Below, piece by piece: positions 1-7,770 of a DNA stretch of 64,000 bases. How positions within the stretch are numbered: the stretch's first letter is position 1; every line of letters begins with the position of its first letter. Under the pieces are notes generated by a model. It was not told where the DNA came from and made no database searches. It was given only the letters and a program-made list of their open reading frames with translations. The stretch lies in contig SHND01000054.1 of assembly GCA_004295045.1 (NCBI GenBank), forward strand, positions 62,001 through 126,000, given 5' to 3'. The stretch comes from Chloroflexota bacterium. GTDB lineage: Bacteria > Chloroflexota > Anaerolineae > UBA4142 > SHND01. A program made the position numbers and the translations under genes.

Positions 1-1
1 C

Positions 2-217
2 ATGGCGCCGCTCGACCGTTGGGAATTCGAGATCAAGAATGTGATGGTGAATGGCGATTACGTCGTCACGCATCTTCATCTCGTCGGCGAGCGCAAGGGC
101 AAAACGGTTGACACAAACGGCGGACACATTTTGCGTTTTGATTCGAACGACCAAATCGTCGAGGGCTGGGGCTTTACCGAAAAACAGGACGCGCTCGATG
201 AATTTTTCGCGGCGTGA
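2..217 (+). CDS. SnoaL/NTF2-like protein, 5' end outside window
   Basis: The 71 visible residues read as the C-terminal half of a SnoaL/NTF2-like alpha+beta barrel: beta strands WEFEIKNVMVNGDYVV and HLHLVGERKG followed by a strand-turn-strand HILRFDSNDQIVEGWGF and a terminal helix. Such domains bind small hydrophobic ligands or act as small isomerases or dimerisation modules; the substrate cannot be told from this fragment. The frame is open to the window edge, so the Met at position 2 is probably internal. The TGA stop lies three bases before the ATG of the glycosyltransferase reading frame. Confidence 0.55.
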   Translation: MAPLDRWEFEIKNVMVNGDYVVTHLHLVGERKGKTVDTNGGHILRFDSNDQIVEGWGFTEKQDALDEFFAA

Positions 218-220
218 AAT

Positions 221-1384
221 ATGACCACAGACCGCAGGCGACAGACGACAGAAAAAAATGAATCGGTCTTGCCCGTCGTCCGTCGCCGGTCGTCCGTCAT
301 TGGAATTGACGCCAGCCGCGCGCTCACGGACGCGCCGACGGGGACGGAATATTATTCGCGCGCGTTGATTGACGCGCTGTTGAAACTCGACTCGAACTTT
401 TTCTTTCGACTTTACACGCGCGCCACTCCGCCATCAAGTTTTTTCCCCGCCACCCCAAATTACGAAATTCGCGCGATCCCATTTCCGCGTTTGTGGACGC
501 ATCTGCGTTTGGCGTATGAAATGCTGATGCGCCCGCCCGACGCGCTGTTCGTTCCCGCGCACGTTCTCCCGTTGATTCATCCGCGCAATTCCATCGCCAC
601 TGTTCACGACCTCGGCTATAAATTTTTCCCCGACGCGCATCCGCGCTTGCAGCGCGCGTATCTGGATTTCTCGACGCGCTGGAATGTAAAACGCGCGCGC
701 GTTGTGATCGCCGACTCGAACGCGACGCGTGACGACATTGTGAAATTTTACAACGCGCCGCGCGAAAGAATCCGCGTTGTGTATCCTTCGTACAATGCGG
801 ACATTTTCCAACCAAGCGCGGCGAGTGAAATCGAACGCGTACGCGCAAAATATGCGTTGAGGTCGCCATACATCATTTCCGTCGGCACGATTCAGCCGCG
901 CAAAAATTACGCGCGGCTGCTCGAGGCGTTCGCAACCTTGCCACGTGAATATTCTTTGGTGATTGTTGGCAAAAAGGGCTGGCTCGCCCATTCGCTTTAC
1001 GCGCGCGCGCGTGAAATGAACCTGAGCGACCGCGTGAAATTTCTAGATTATGTTCCGATGCAAGACCTGCCCGCGTTGTACGCCGGCGCGCGGCTTGCTG
1101 TATTTCCATCGCTGTACGAAGGATTTGGTTTTCCCGCGCTGGAAGCGCAGGCGTGCGGGACCGCGTTAGGGTGCGCCAATGCTTCGTCATTGCCCGAAGT
1201 GGCGGGCGATGGGGCGATATATTTTGACCCGCGCGATGTCGCCGAAATTTCCGCTGTGATGAAACGCGTTCTGGATGACCAAGCGCTGCGTCAGAGTCTG
1301 ATTGAACGCGGAAGCGCAAATGTACAACGCTTTTCGTGGGAACGCGCCGCGCTCGAGATTGTGGAAATTGTAACGACGTTTTAA
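221..1384 (+). CDS. Glycosyltransferase family 4 (GT-B fold)
   Basis: A cytosolic or membrane-associated retaining GT-B glycosyltransferase, probably for exopolysaccharide or glycolipid sugars; donor and acceptor are unknown. The N-terminal Rossmann half begins at IGIDASRA (about residue 28) with the GTEYYSRAL loop, the linker contains VGTIQPRKN (about 221-229), and the C-terminal half has the E-x7-E nucleotide-sugar motif (E300 in LYEGFGFP, E308 in ALEAQACG). The ATG at 221 puts about 26 Arg/Thr-rich residues in front of the fold; those codons come from a 7-bp repeat array (223-298), so either the repeat has been captured as an N-terminal extension or a non-ATG start near 299 is used. No clear ribosome binding site decides this. 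Confidence 0.85.
   Translation: MTTDRRRQTTEKNESVLPVVRRRSSVIGIDASRALTDAPTGTEYYSRALIDALLKLDSNFFFRLYTRATPPSSFFPATPNYEIRAIPFPRLWTHLRLAYEMLMRPPDALFVPAHVLPLIHPRNSIATVHDLGYKFFPDAHPRLQRAYLDFSTRWNVKRARVVIADSNATRDDIVKFYNAPRERIRVVYPSYNADIFQPSAASEIERVRAKYALRSPYIISVGTIQPRKNYARLLEAFATLPREYSLVIVGKKGWLAHSLYARAREMNLSDRVKFLDYVPMQDLPALYAGARLAVFPSLYEGFGFPALEAQACGTALGCANASSLPEVAGDGAIYFDPRDVAEISAVMKRVLDDQALRQSLIERGSANVQRFSWERAALEIVEIVTTF
223..298. repeat. Heptamer array 1 (GACNACA / inverted GTCGTCC)
   Basis: Four consecutive 7-mers GACCACA, GACCGCA, GGCGACA, GACGACA (223-250), a short spacer, then GTCGTCC, GTCGCCG, GTCGTCC, GTC (275-298), which is the same kind of unit in inverted orientation. The array sits exactly across the start of the glycosyltransferase frame. 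Confidence 0.7.
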
Positions 1385-1441
1385 TTTTCACTTAACGCGC
1401 TTCAGTTTGAATGTTTAGTATTCCCTGTTCAAAGGTCTGGC

Positions 1442-2785
1442 ATGAAAAAATTTTCGATCCTTTTATTGTTTCTCGCTGCAGTATTGCTGAACGCGTGCGC
1501 CACATCCGCCGTCCCCACCATCACCGTTGAAACTCTTCCGCCGACGCCAACGTTCGTTCAAACAACGGAACCCGCGCCCACAGGCGCGACAGTTTTTGAT
1601 GCGGCGCGCGCGTACGAATACAATCGCGCCTTGGCGGTGGACATTGGCAAGCGCGTGGCGGGTACGCCCGGCGGTCAAGCCGCCGCGAATTACATTGCGA
1701 ACGAATTTGAAAAAAGTGGTTTGGACGTGACGCGCCAAACGTTTTCTTTTGAAGGATGGGAGGATCGCGGCACGAGCGTAAATTTAGTTTCGCCAGAAAC
1801 GATTACCCTTGACGCGCAGCCGATTCAATACAGCGTCGGCGGCAAAGTGGATGGCGACGTTGTTTTGGTGCCGGGACTCGGCAGCCGCGATGATTTTTCC
1901 AAGGTGAATGTGCGCGGAAAGATTGCGCTGGTGAAACGCGGCACGCTGCCTTTTTCCGTCAAAGCACAAAATGCCGCCGAAGTGGGCGCAACTGCGATTT
2001 TGATTTATAACGAAGCGCCAACCGGTTTCACTGGAACGCTGCGCGATCAAGTCTCGATTCCAACCATCGCAGTGAGCGGCGCATCGGCGGGCGAAATTTT
2101 GCAAGCGCTCAAGAACGGAACGGTGCGCGCGGAAATTGCGAGTGATGCGGGAACTGTGCAGCGAACGGGGACGAATGTCATCGGCACGCTCAAAGGCAAA
2201 AGTGATGAGACGATTGTGCTTGGCGGTCACTTTGATTCCGTTTCTGCCGGTCCCGGCGCGGATGACAATGGTTCCGGCACGGCGACGCTTTTGGAACTGG
2301 CGCGGGTCGAGGGTTCCAAGCCACAGCCGCAGCACACGCTGATTTTTATCGCGTTTGACGCGGAAGAGCTGGGATTGGTCGGCTCGGAAGCGTACGTCAA
2401 ACAATTGAGCGATGCCGAGTTGAGCAAAATGCGCGCGATGTTGAACTTTGATATGATGGGCGCGGGCGAAGGACCTTTGCTTTTGCTTGGCGATGGGAAG
2501 GTGGCACTGTTGGCGCGATCGAGCGCGCAACAACTAAAGGTTGAAGCGCATAACGCGCAGATGCCTGCCAACGCGGGAAGCGATCACGAATCGTTTGCGC
2601 GGCGCGGAGTGGATACCGTTTTCTTTTTGCGCGATTACAATTTGCTTCACACTCCGGAAGATACGATTGATCAAGTCAAGCAAGAATATTTGGGCGAAGC
2701 GGGACGCGTGGCGGAACGCTTGCTCGAGCGGTTGGATGCGACGCCTTTGCAAGGGAGTAAATCCCAAGTGATGCCAACCGAGTAG
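1442..2785 (+). CDS. M28 family zinc aminopeptidase lipoprotein with PA domain
   Basis: An exported peptidase that should trim N-terminal residues from extracellular peptides. A lipoprotein signal peptide ends at the lipobox LLNAC (Cys19), followed by a Pro/Thr-rich linker. A protease-associated (PA) domain inserts at about 125-225 (RGKIALVKRG). The co-catalytic zinc site of family M28 is complete: H263 (GGHFDS), D274/D275 (GADDNGSG), catalytic E308/ligand E309 (FDAEELG), D337 (LNFDMMG) and H403 (NLLHTPED). Length (447 aa) is normal for the family. It stands alone between the glycosyltransferase and the VIT protein and ends in a strong intrinsic terminator. Confidence 0.9.
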   Translation: MKKFSILLLFLAAVLLNACATSAVPTITVETLPPTPTFVQTTEPAPTGATVFDAARAYEYNRALAVDIGKRVAGTPGGQAAANYIANEFEKSGLDVTRQTFSFEGWEDRGTSVNLVSPETITLDAQPIQYSVGGKVDGDVVLVPGLGSRDDFSKVNVRGKIALVKRGTLPFSVKAQNAAEVGATAILIYNEAPTGFTGTLRDQVSIPTIAVSGASAGEILQALKNGTVRAEIASDAGTVQRTGTNVIGTLKGKSDETIVLGGHFDSVSAGPGADDNGSGTATLLELARVEGSKPQPQHTLIFIAFDAEELGLVGSEAYVKQLSDAELSKMRAMLNFDMMGAGEGPLLLLGDGKVALLARSSAQQLKVEAHNAQMPANAGSDHESFARRGVDTVFFLRDYNLLHTPEDTIDQVKQEYLGEAGRVAERLLERLDATPLQGSKSQVMPTE

Positions 2786-2790
2786 GTTTG

Positions 2791-2824
2791 AGACCAGAGA
2801 AATTTTCTCTGGTCTTTTTTTTTT
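2791..2824 (+). terminator. Intrinsic terminator after the M28 peptidase
   Basis: Perfect stem AGACCAGAGAAA / TTTCTCTGGTCT (with an AT-rich centre) followed directly by a run of ten or more T, starting six bases after the peptidase stop codon. Confidence 0.9.
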
Positions 2825-3018
2825 CGCGCGCACATGCATCATTGGAACGTTTTGAAATCGAGTTGCGTCTCTTTCGCACGTGCAGATTGTTGCACAACAA
2901 ATAATCTGATTGGGGCGAAACTTTTGTCGCTGGCGCGCCGCGATAGAGTACATCGCTGCAAGAGTTTTGCTCCAACTCTGGTGAACTCGCGCGACGTTTG
3001 CGCGAGAGGAGGATTGCC

Positions 3019-5208
3019 ATGAAGACATTTCGCATCATTGCGCTTGCATTGATCGCGCTCGGCGCGCTGTGGGTCTGGAATACCTCTGCGGTATCGGCGG
3101 ATGGGCTGGTGGTCATTGATTGTCCGACCATCAACGTGCCGCCGCCGACGCCGTGTCCGCCGAATGCGCGCTGTATCGTTCCCATGGACACGGGCATTTG
3201 CCCCGCGTACCTGCGCGTAAAAAATCATAACGTTACCGTTACAATTGAAAATCAAGTCGCGCGAACAAAAATAGATCAAATTTTTGTGAATGACAGCGAT
3301 GCCGTTTTGGAAGGCACGTACATTTTTCCGCTGCCCGACGACGCGGCAATTTCCGATTTCGCGATGTACGTAGATGGCGTGCGTTTGGAGGGCAAGGTCT
3401 TGGACCGCGAACAGGCGCGCGAGATTTATGAAGGCATCGTGCGGCGGCAGCGCGATCCCGCGCTGTTGGAATATATCGGACGCGGCGCGTTCCAAGCGCG
3501 CATTTTTCCGATTCCGCCGCACAGCGAAAAACGCGTGGACATTTCGTACGCGCAAATTTTGAAAGCGGAAAATGGTTTGGTGAAATATGTGTACCCGCTT
3601 TCGACGGAAAAATTTTCGCCGCAACCGTTGGGCAGTGTGAGCATCAATGTGGATTTGAAATCGGCTGCCGCGCTCAAGGCAATTTATTCGCCGACGCACA
3701 ATGTTTCCGTTTCGCGCGAAAACGATTTTCACGCGCGCATCGGTTACGAAGCATCGAACGTGAAACCCGACCGCGATTTTGTCCTTTATTACAGTGTTTC
3801 CGAAGATGCAATTGGCGCGACGCTTTTGACGTACAAACCGGATTCGAGTACGGACGGCTTTTTCTTGCTCCTCGTAAATCCGAAAGTGCAAGTGGAACAG
3901 CAGCAAGTGGTGGAGAAAGATGTGATTCTCGTTCTCGACACATCGGGTTCGATGCAAGGCGAAAAAATCGTGCAGGCGCGCAATGCGGCGAAATTTGTGC
4001 TGAATCAGTTGCAGCCGCAAGACCGCTTTAGCGTGATTACGTTTGCGACGGGAATTATTTCATACGCGCCCGGAAAATTGAGTCCGTCGAGTGAGCGCGG
4101 CGGCGCGATTCGGTTTGTCGAAAATATCGCGGCAAGCGGCTCGACCAATATCAATCGCTCACTCTTGGAAGCGATGGCGATTGCGGACAAAACTCGTCCG
4201 ACGATTGTGATTTTCTTGACCGATGGTTTGCCGACAGTGGACGAAACGAATACGGAACGCATTATCGAAAATGTAAAACAGAACGCGCCAAGCAACGTGC
4301 GTTTGTTCACGTTCGGTGTGGGCGATGATGTGAATACGCTGCTGCTCGATTCGCTCGCGGAAAAACATCGCGGCACGAGCGCGTATGTGCGCCCCGGCGA
4401 AGACATCGAGGAAACGGTTTCGGGATTTTATGCCAAGATTTCGACGCCCGTGCTTTCGGATTTGAAAATAGATTTCGGCGGAATCGAAACGTACGACGCG
4501 TATCCATTTCCGCTGCCCGACCTGTTTGCAGGAACGCAGCTTGTCATCGCAGGGCGCTACAAAAATGGCGGCGCGGCGACAATTGCGTTGAACGGCAATG
4601 TCAACAATCAAACGCAAAGATTTGCGTTTGAGGATTTGAATTTCAAGACGGACGGCGGTGATGAATTTATTGCGCCGCTGTGGGCGACGCGCAAGATCGG
4701 GTACTTGCTCGCGCAAATTCGTTTGCACGGCGAGAATCGTGAAGCGGTGGACGAAATTGTCGCGCTGGCAATTCGCTACGGTATCGTTACGCCGTACACG
4801 TCGTTCTTGATTCAAGAGGACGCGGATGTGTTGAGCCAAGATGGGCGGGCACAGGCGGGCAGTGCTGCTGCAACAAGGATGCCCGTCCCAAGCGCGCCGC
4901 AGTCGGGCCCGGGCGCGGTGATTGCTAGCCAAGCCAACAAGTCACTGCAAGAAGCGGATGCGGCGCCATCGTCAGGTGAAGGCAAGTTCAAGCACGTGGG
5001 CGACAAAGCGTTCATCCTGCGAAACGGCATTTGGACGGACACGACGTTCGTTCCCGAAAAAATGACGACGACGAAAATAGTGTTCGGAAGTTCGCAGTAT
5101 TTTGATTTGCTCAAGCAGCATCCCGAATGGAGCAAGTATGTGGCGGTGGGAGAGAGAGTGATTTTTGTGGTGGGTGGGGTGGTGTATGAGATTGCCATAG
5201 GTAATTGA
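3019..5208 (+). CDS. Secreted VIT + von Willebrand A domain protein
   Basis: A 729-residue exported protein of the inter-alpha-trypsin-inhibitor-like family, expected to bind protein partners through a metal-ion-dependent adhesion site outside the cytoplasm. The start at 3019 is chosen because AGAGGAGGA lies 6 bases upstream and a signal peptide (MKTFRIIALALIALGALWVW) follows immediately; a TTG 21 bp earlier is less likely. After a Cys/Pro-rich stretch (residues 34-62) comes the VIT domain (about 60-185, with YIFPLPDDAAI and DREQAREIYE), then a vWA domain with an intact MIDAS motif DTSGSM (D307) and the later T and D positions (SGSTNINRS, FLTDGLP). The C-terminal 150 residues hold a Ser/Ala/Pro linker and an unassigned region. 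No TM anchor is seen at the C-terminus. Confidence 0.88.
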   Translation: MKTFRIIALALIALGALWVWNTSAVSADGLVVIDCPTINVPPPTPCPPNARCIVPMDTGICPAYLRVKNHNVTVTIENQVARTKIDQIFVNDSDAVLEGTYIFPLPDDAAISDFAMYVDGVRLEGKVLDREQAREIYEGIVRRQRDPALLEYIGRGAFQARIFPIPPHSEKRVDISYAQILKAENGLVKYVYPLSTEKFSPQPLGSVSINVDLKSAAALKAIYSPTHNVSVSRENDFHARIGYEASNVKPDRDFVLYYSVSEDAIGATLLTYKPDSSTDGFFLLLVNPKVQVEQQQVVEKDVILVLDTSGSMQGEKIVQARNAAKFVLNQLQPQDRFSVITFATGIISYAPGKLSPSSERGGAIRFVENIAASGSTNINRSLLEAMAIADKTRPTIVIFLTDGLPTVDETNTERIIENVKQNAPSNVRLFTFGVGDDVNTLLLDSLAEKHRGTSAYVRPGEDIEETVSGFYAKISTPVLSDLKIDFGGIETYDAYPFPLPDLFAGTQLVIAGRYKNGGAATIALNGNVNNQTQRFAFEDLNFKTDGGDEFIAPLWATRKIGYLLAQIRLHGENREAVDEIVALAIRYGIVTPYTSFLIQEDADVLSQDGRAQAGSAAATRMPVPSAPQSGPGAVIASQANKSLQEADAAPSSGEGKFKHVGDKAFILRNGIWTDTTFVPEKMTTTKIVFGSSQYFDLLKQHPEWSKYVAVGERVIFVVGGVVYEIAIGN

Positions 5209-5232
5209 GAGTCGAAAGGAAAAATATTGTAA

Positions 5233-5259
5233 AAACCGCGTCATCACTGACGCGGTTTT
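5233..5259 (+). terminator. Hairpin terminator after the VIT/vWA gene
   Basis: Stem AAACCGCGTCA / TGACGCGGTTT with a 4-base loop TCAC. It lies between convergent genes and can serve both, the A/T flanks giving short T runs in either direction. Confidence 0.75.
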
Positions 5260-5316
5260 AGATTCTTGCTCCCATGCTTGTGAGATTAGAGTAAATCAAT
5301 TGCCGTGCTTCGGTTA

Positions 5317-5784
5317 TTACCAGTAAGCATTTCCCCAACCTCCCTCCCATCCGGAGGATGATGTTTTTTTCCTAAAATGTGAGCCCTCCACCCGGTAGGT
5401 ATGACTACTTGTGCAATTCTGATAGGGTCCTGATTTCCATCCTCCAGAAGTTCCATGTGAAGCGTTAAAGTCATCGTGATAGTTTGACGTCATTTGAAAG
5501 ACCCAGTGGGCACCACCATCACAAGTATCATATCCATTTACAAGCGTGGATATGTCATAGCTAAAGGGTGCGTAGGTATCACCCCAAATTCGCCACAGAA
5601 GCTCCGCACCGTCCCACCAGGATAAACATCCTCGACCATTAAGTGTTCCACCTGTGACAGGCTTATTCACAACTGTCCACTGACATTGCGACGGAGTCCA
5701 AGCAGCTTCAGCAAGAGGAACTATGATAAGAAACAGACCAAGCACAGACAGAACAAGCAGCATTCGTGTTGAGATACTATTCAT
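5317..5784 (-). CDS. Unrecognised small secreted Trp/Gly-rich protein with four Cys
   Basis: I do not recognise this family. The 155-residue product starts at 5784, where GGAGG sits 6-7 bases upstream; a longer frame to 6027 would overlap the upstream gene entirely. A classical signal peptide (hydrophobic MLLVLSVLGLFLIIVPLAEA, ending AEA-AW) gives a mature protein of about 125 residues, very rich in W, G, S, Y and N, with four Cys (QCQW, RGCLS, DTCDG, QNCTS) that could form two disulfides. There is no TM segment or cell-wall signal. The segment SNYHDD-x3-HGTSGG loosely recalls lactococcin-972-type secreted peptides, but I would not assign it. Its ATG overlaps the stop of the gene upstream (8 bp), so the two are translationally coupled. 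Confidence 0.7.
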   Translation of the reverse strand: MNSISTRMLLVLSVLGLFLIIVPLAEAAWTPSQCQWTVVNKPVTGGTLNGRGCLSWWDGAELLWRIWGDTYAPFSYDISTLVNGYDTCDGGAHWVFQMTSNYHDDFNASHGTSGGWKSGPYQNCTSSHTYRVEGSHFRKKTSSSGWEGGWGNAYW

Positions 5785-6682
5785 GGCATTCCTCCAAAGC
5801 TTGTTGTGAGATCGCAAAAGTATCTGGTGGAACTGAGGATGCTTCGTACACTTCCAGCGACCCATAGGTGCTTGATGCTTCGTTAATAACGTTTCCTTCT
5901 TTGTTAGTGAGTCGCCCTTGGGAGGCCAATACTCTTCCATCTGCGCCAACCCATAGAGTTTTTGTATTTCTCTTGTTGTTTTCGAGTTGTTGCAGCATCC
6001 ATGCCTGCGATTTGCTACCCTGTCCAAATGCCCTCAGCGGCTGAATGCCAGCCAGTGGTACTGTGGTTGGTAGCTCTGGGTGTGGCTCTCGACTCTTTTG
6101 AAAGCCAAAACGCTTGAGGGCGGCTTCATCCACAAAAGGGGGCAATACTTGTTGCCGCATCCAATCAGGATAAGCGGGTAAGTGCTGTTTGCATCTTTTG
6201 AGCCCGTCGGGCGAAGTCACAGGATATTGATTATTTAGTATCAGTATGGTCTCTTCTGGCGACTGTAAAACCTCTTGCAGAAAAGTACCGTCGGGCAAAG
6301 TAGAAATTGCGTGGGTGGTCGTGGGAATACCATTTGTTCCGACTCGCGTCCAAATTTCGACTTGAACAGGCTTCCCGTTTGCAGGGTCGAGACTATTCAA
6401 ACTATAGCTATAGTCCGTCTTTGTCCAATGAAGGATTTTTCTTGCAAATGATGGACCTACTACAAAGTACACAGGCCTTTCTTTGACTGGTGACTCGCTC
6501 CCAAGTTCGGGTGCAGGAGTCCTATCCGGCAGAAGGGTAGAGACCGGTGGCGGAGTTGGAAATAGTCCGCGTGCTCTCACGGAGAGGTAGTTACCACTCA
6601 ATACTAATGCAGCGGTGAAAATAAGACTGATGGAAGACAGCAACAACAGCTTTGGGATTGACAAGCGTAAAAGTATCTTCAT
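5777..6682 (-). CDS. Unrecognised exported/membrane-anchored protein
   Basis: A 301-residue protein with no family I can name. An N-terminal hydrophobic segment (about residues 10-33, LLLLSSISLIFTAALVL) acts as signal anchor, followed by a Pro/Thr-rich linker (LFPTPPPVSTLLPDRTPAPE) and an extracytoplasmic domain containing YFVVGPSFARKILHW, WTRVGTNGIPTT and LWVGADGRVLASQG. The WVGADGRV strand pattern is seen in surface proteins that build beta-propeller or LolA-like sheets, but this is only a resemblance. GAGGAGG precedes the ATG by 8 bases. It is co-transcribed with the small secreted protein (8-bp overlap) and follows the NarL-type regulator on the same strand. Confidence 0.65.
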   Translation of the reverse strand: MKILLRLSIPKLLLLSSISLIFTAALVLSGNYLSVRARGLFPTPPPVSTLLPDRTPAPELGSESPVKERPVYFVVGPSFARKILHWTKTDYSYSLNSLDPANGKPVQVEIWTRVGTNGIPTTTHAISTLPDGTFLQEVLQSPEETILILNNQYPVTSPDGLKRCKQHLPAYPDWMRQQVLPPFVDEAALKRFGFQKSREPHPELPTTVPLAGIQPLRAFGQGSKSQAWMLQQLENNKRNTKTLWVGADGRVLASQGRLTNKEGNVINEASSTYGSLEVYEASSVPPDTFAISQQALEECHE

Positions 6683-6740
6683 AGAAGAACCTCCTCTTGC
6701 AAGATCAATAACATCATAACAAAATCAGTTCAGAAATCTC

Positions 6741-6764
6741 AATAGTGCATGCACTATTTTTTTT
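6741..6764. terminator. Palindrome AATAGTGCATGCACTATT followed by T run
   Basis: A perfect 18-bp palindrome with eight T on the + strand side. It lies between the regulator (ends 6781) and the downstream secreted-protein gene (starts 6682), both on the - strand, and would partly separate their transcription; the canonical T run is on the + strand, so efficiency in the - direction is uncertain. Confidence 0.6.
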
Positions 6765-6780
6765 CAAAGCACGTACGGTA

Positions 6781-7395
6781 TCAAATCCACCCATGAAACC
6801 GCGCCCGCCACACTGCTGCCGCGCGATCATGCACTTCCATTTTCGACAAAATATTCTGCATGTGATTTCGAACTGTGTTAACGCTGATTTGCAGTGTTTG
6901 CGCTATTTCCTTGTCAGTTTTCCCGTCTGCCGCATATTTTAGAATTTCGATCTCTCTTTCGGTCAAGTGCGGCGCTGGAGCGGTTTGTGAGAGAATCGCT
7001 GTAGAAAACAGACGCGTGCCATTTTCCACCGACTCTAGAGCAGCAAGCAATTCCTCTCGGCTGTTTGGAGGCAATAGACAAGCAGATGCCCCTGCGTGAA
7101 ACGCATCCTCTTGAAACATATCGCTACCCGCGTGTTCATTCAAGAGAATGATTTGGATCGTTTCAAATTTTTGGCGGGCAGCGCGCACAAGCTCCAAACA
7201 AGCACGCGGATTGAACGACGGACCAACGATGACGAGATCAATATTTTCTGTTTCGCATTTTGCGATGGTGTCGTTTTGTTCCTGCGCCCAGGCGACAACA
7301 TGATAGTGGGTTGCAATGAGACTGTCACAAACGCCTTGATACAAGAGAAAACTGGCGTCAACAATCAGAACGCGTGTGGATTGAGAGCTTTCCAT
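6781..7395 (-). CDS. NarL/LuxR-type regulator with degenerate receiver
   Basis: A DNA-binding transcription regulator of 204 residues. Start at 7395 is fixed by a near-perfect ribosome binding site (GGAGGTGAT, 0-8 bases before ATG); a start 36 bp earlier has none. The receiver-like domain (about 8-120) keeps the fold and one acidic residue (D13 in VLIVDASF), but the phospho-acceptor Asp is Gly58 (LVIVGPSFNP) and the conserved Lys is Pro109 (ACLLPPNS). The C-terminal LuxR helix-turn-helix (about 143-193: LTEREIEILKYAADGKTDKEIA, VNTVRNHMQNIL) is intact. Known aspartate-less receivers act independently of phosphorylation or bind ligands. Immediately upstream of the two unknown exported proteins, which are plausible targets. 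Confidence 0.85.
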   Translation of the reverse strand: MESSQSTRVLIVDASFLLYQGVCDSLIATHYHVVAWAQEQNDTIAKCETENIDLVIVGPSFNPRACLELVRAARQKFETIQIILLNEHAGSDMFQEDAFHAGASACLLPPNSREELLAALESVENGTRLFSTAILSQTAPAPHLTEREIEILKYAADGKTDKEIAQTLQISVNTVRNHMQNILSKMEVHDRAAAVWRARFHGWI

Positions 7396-7763
7396 ATCAC
7401 CTCCACAGAAATAATCTGAGGACGAGATCAAAGGATTGGAGGGGGCGCGCGTTCAGTGGAAAGGGAGATTATGAATTGAAAAAGTGGGGAAAAACCATTT
7501 CAACCTGAACCTCCAAAGAAGCAAGTCAAAAGACAGACGCATTGTCATTGTTACAAGTTCCTTGCCAAACATTCACGCGCAAAATCAAAATACAGCTGAA
7601 AGCCATCGTAGAACAAGTGTGCGAATGCTGCTACGCGCTGTGTGGGATAAGTGTGGGATAGTGTGGGATATTTATTTTTGCTTGGTGTTGCTACATGTTT
7701 AACAAGTAAAAAGTCAAAAGTTCAAAGTTAAAAGTTGACCATCTATTTTCCGCTTTGAACTTT
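7396..7763. other. 368-bp non-coding interval with two repeat blocks
   Basis: No gene supported on either strand. It holds the leader of the regulator, a triple GTGTGGGATA decamer (7640-7670) and a heptamer array (7709-7770) that runs into the stop codon of the next gene. Confidence 0.6.
7640..7670. repeat. Three tandem copies of GTGTGGGATA
   Basis: GTGTGGGATA is repeated three times, with one extra A after the first copy. Short direct repeats of this spacing resemble binding sites for a dimeric or oligomeric regulator, but no factor can be named. Confidence 0.6.
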
Positions 7764-7770
7764 TTATTTC
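7709..7770. repeat. Heptamer array 2 (AAAAGTT)
   Basis: Units AAAAGTC, AAAAGTT, CAAAGTT, AAAAGTT (7709-7736), then a partly inverted half (CTTTGAACTTTTTATTT). The array covers the TAA stop of the neighbouring minus-strand gene (7764-7766). Confidence 0.65.

Noticed and set aside
2839..4020. Long open frame of 393 codons on the minus strand
   Set aside because: Shadow of the VIT/vWA gene: Arg/His/Phe-rich composition, no domain pattern, while the + strand has a full signal peptide and MIDAS motif.
5317..5784. Lactococcin-972-type bacteriocin
   Set aside because: Only a SNYH-x-HGT-like stretch is shared; Cys content and length differ and no dedicated ABC immunity genes adjoin.
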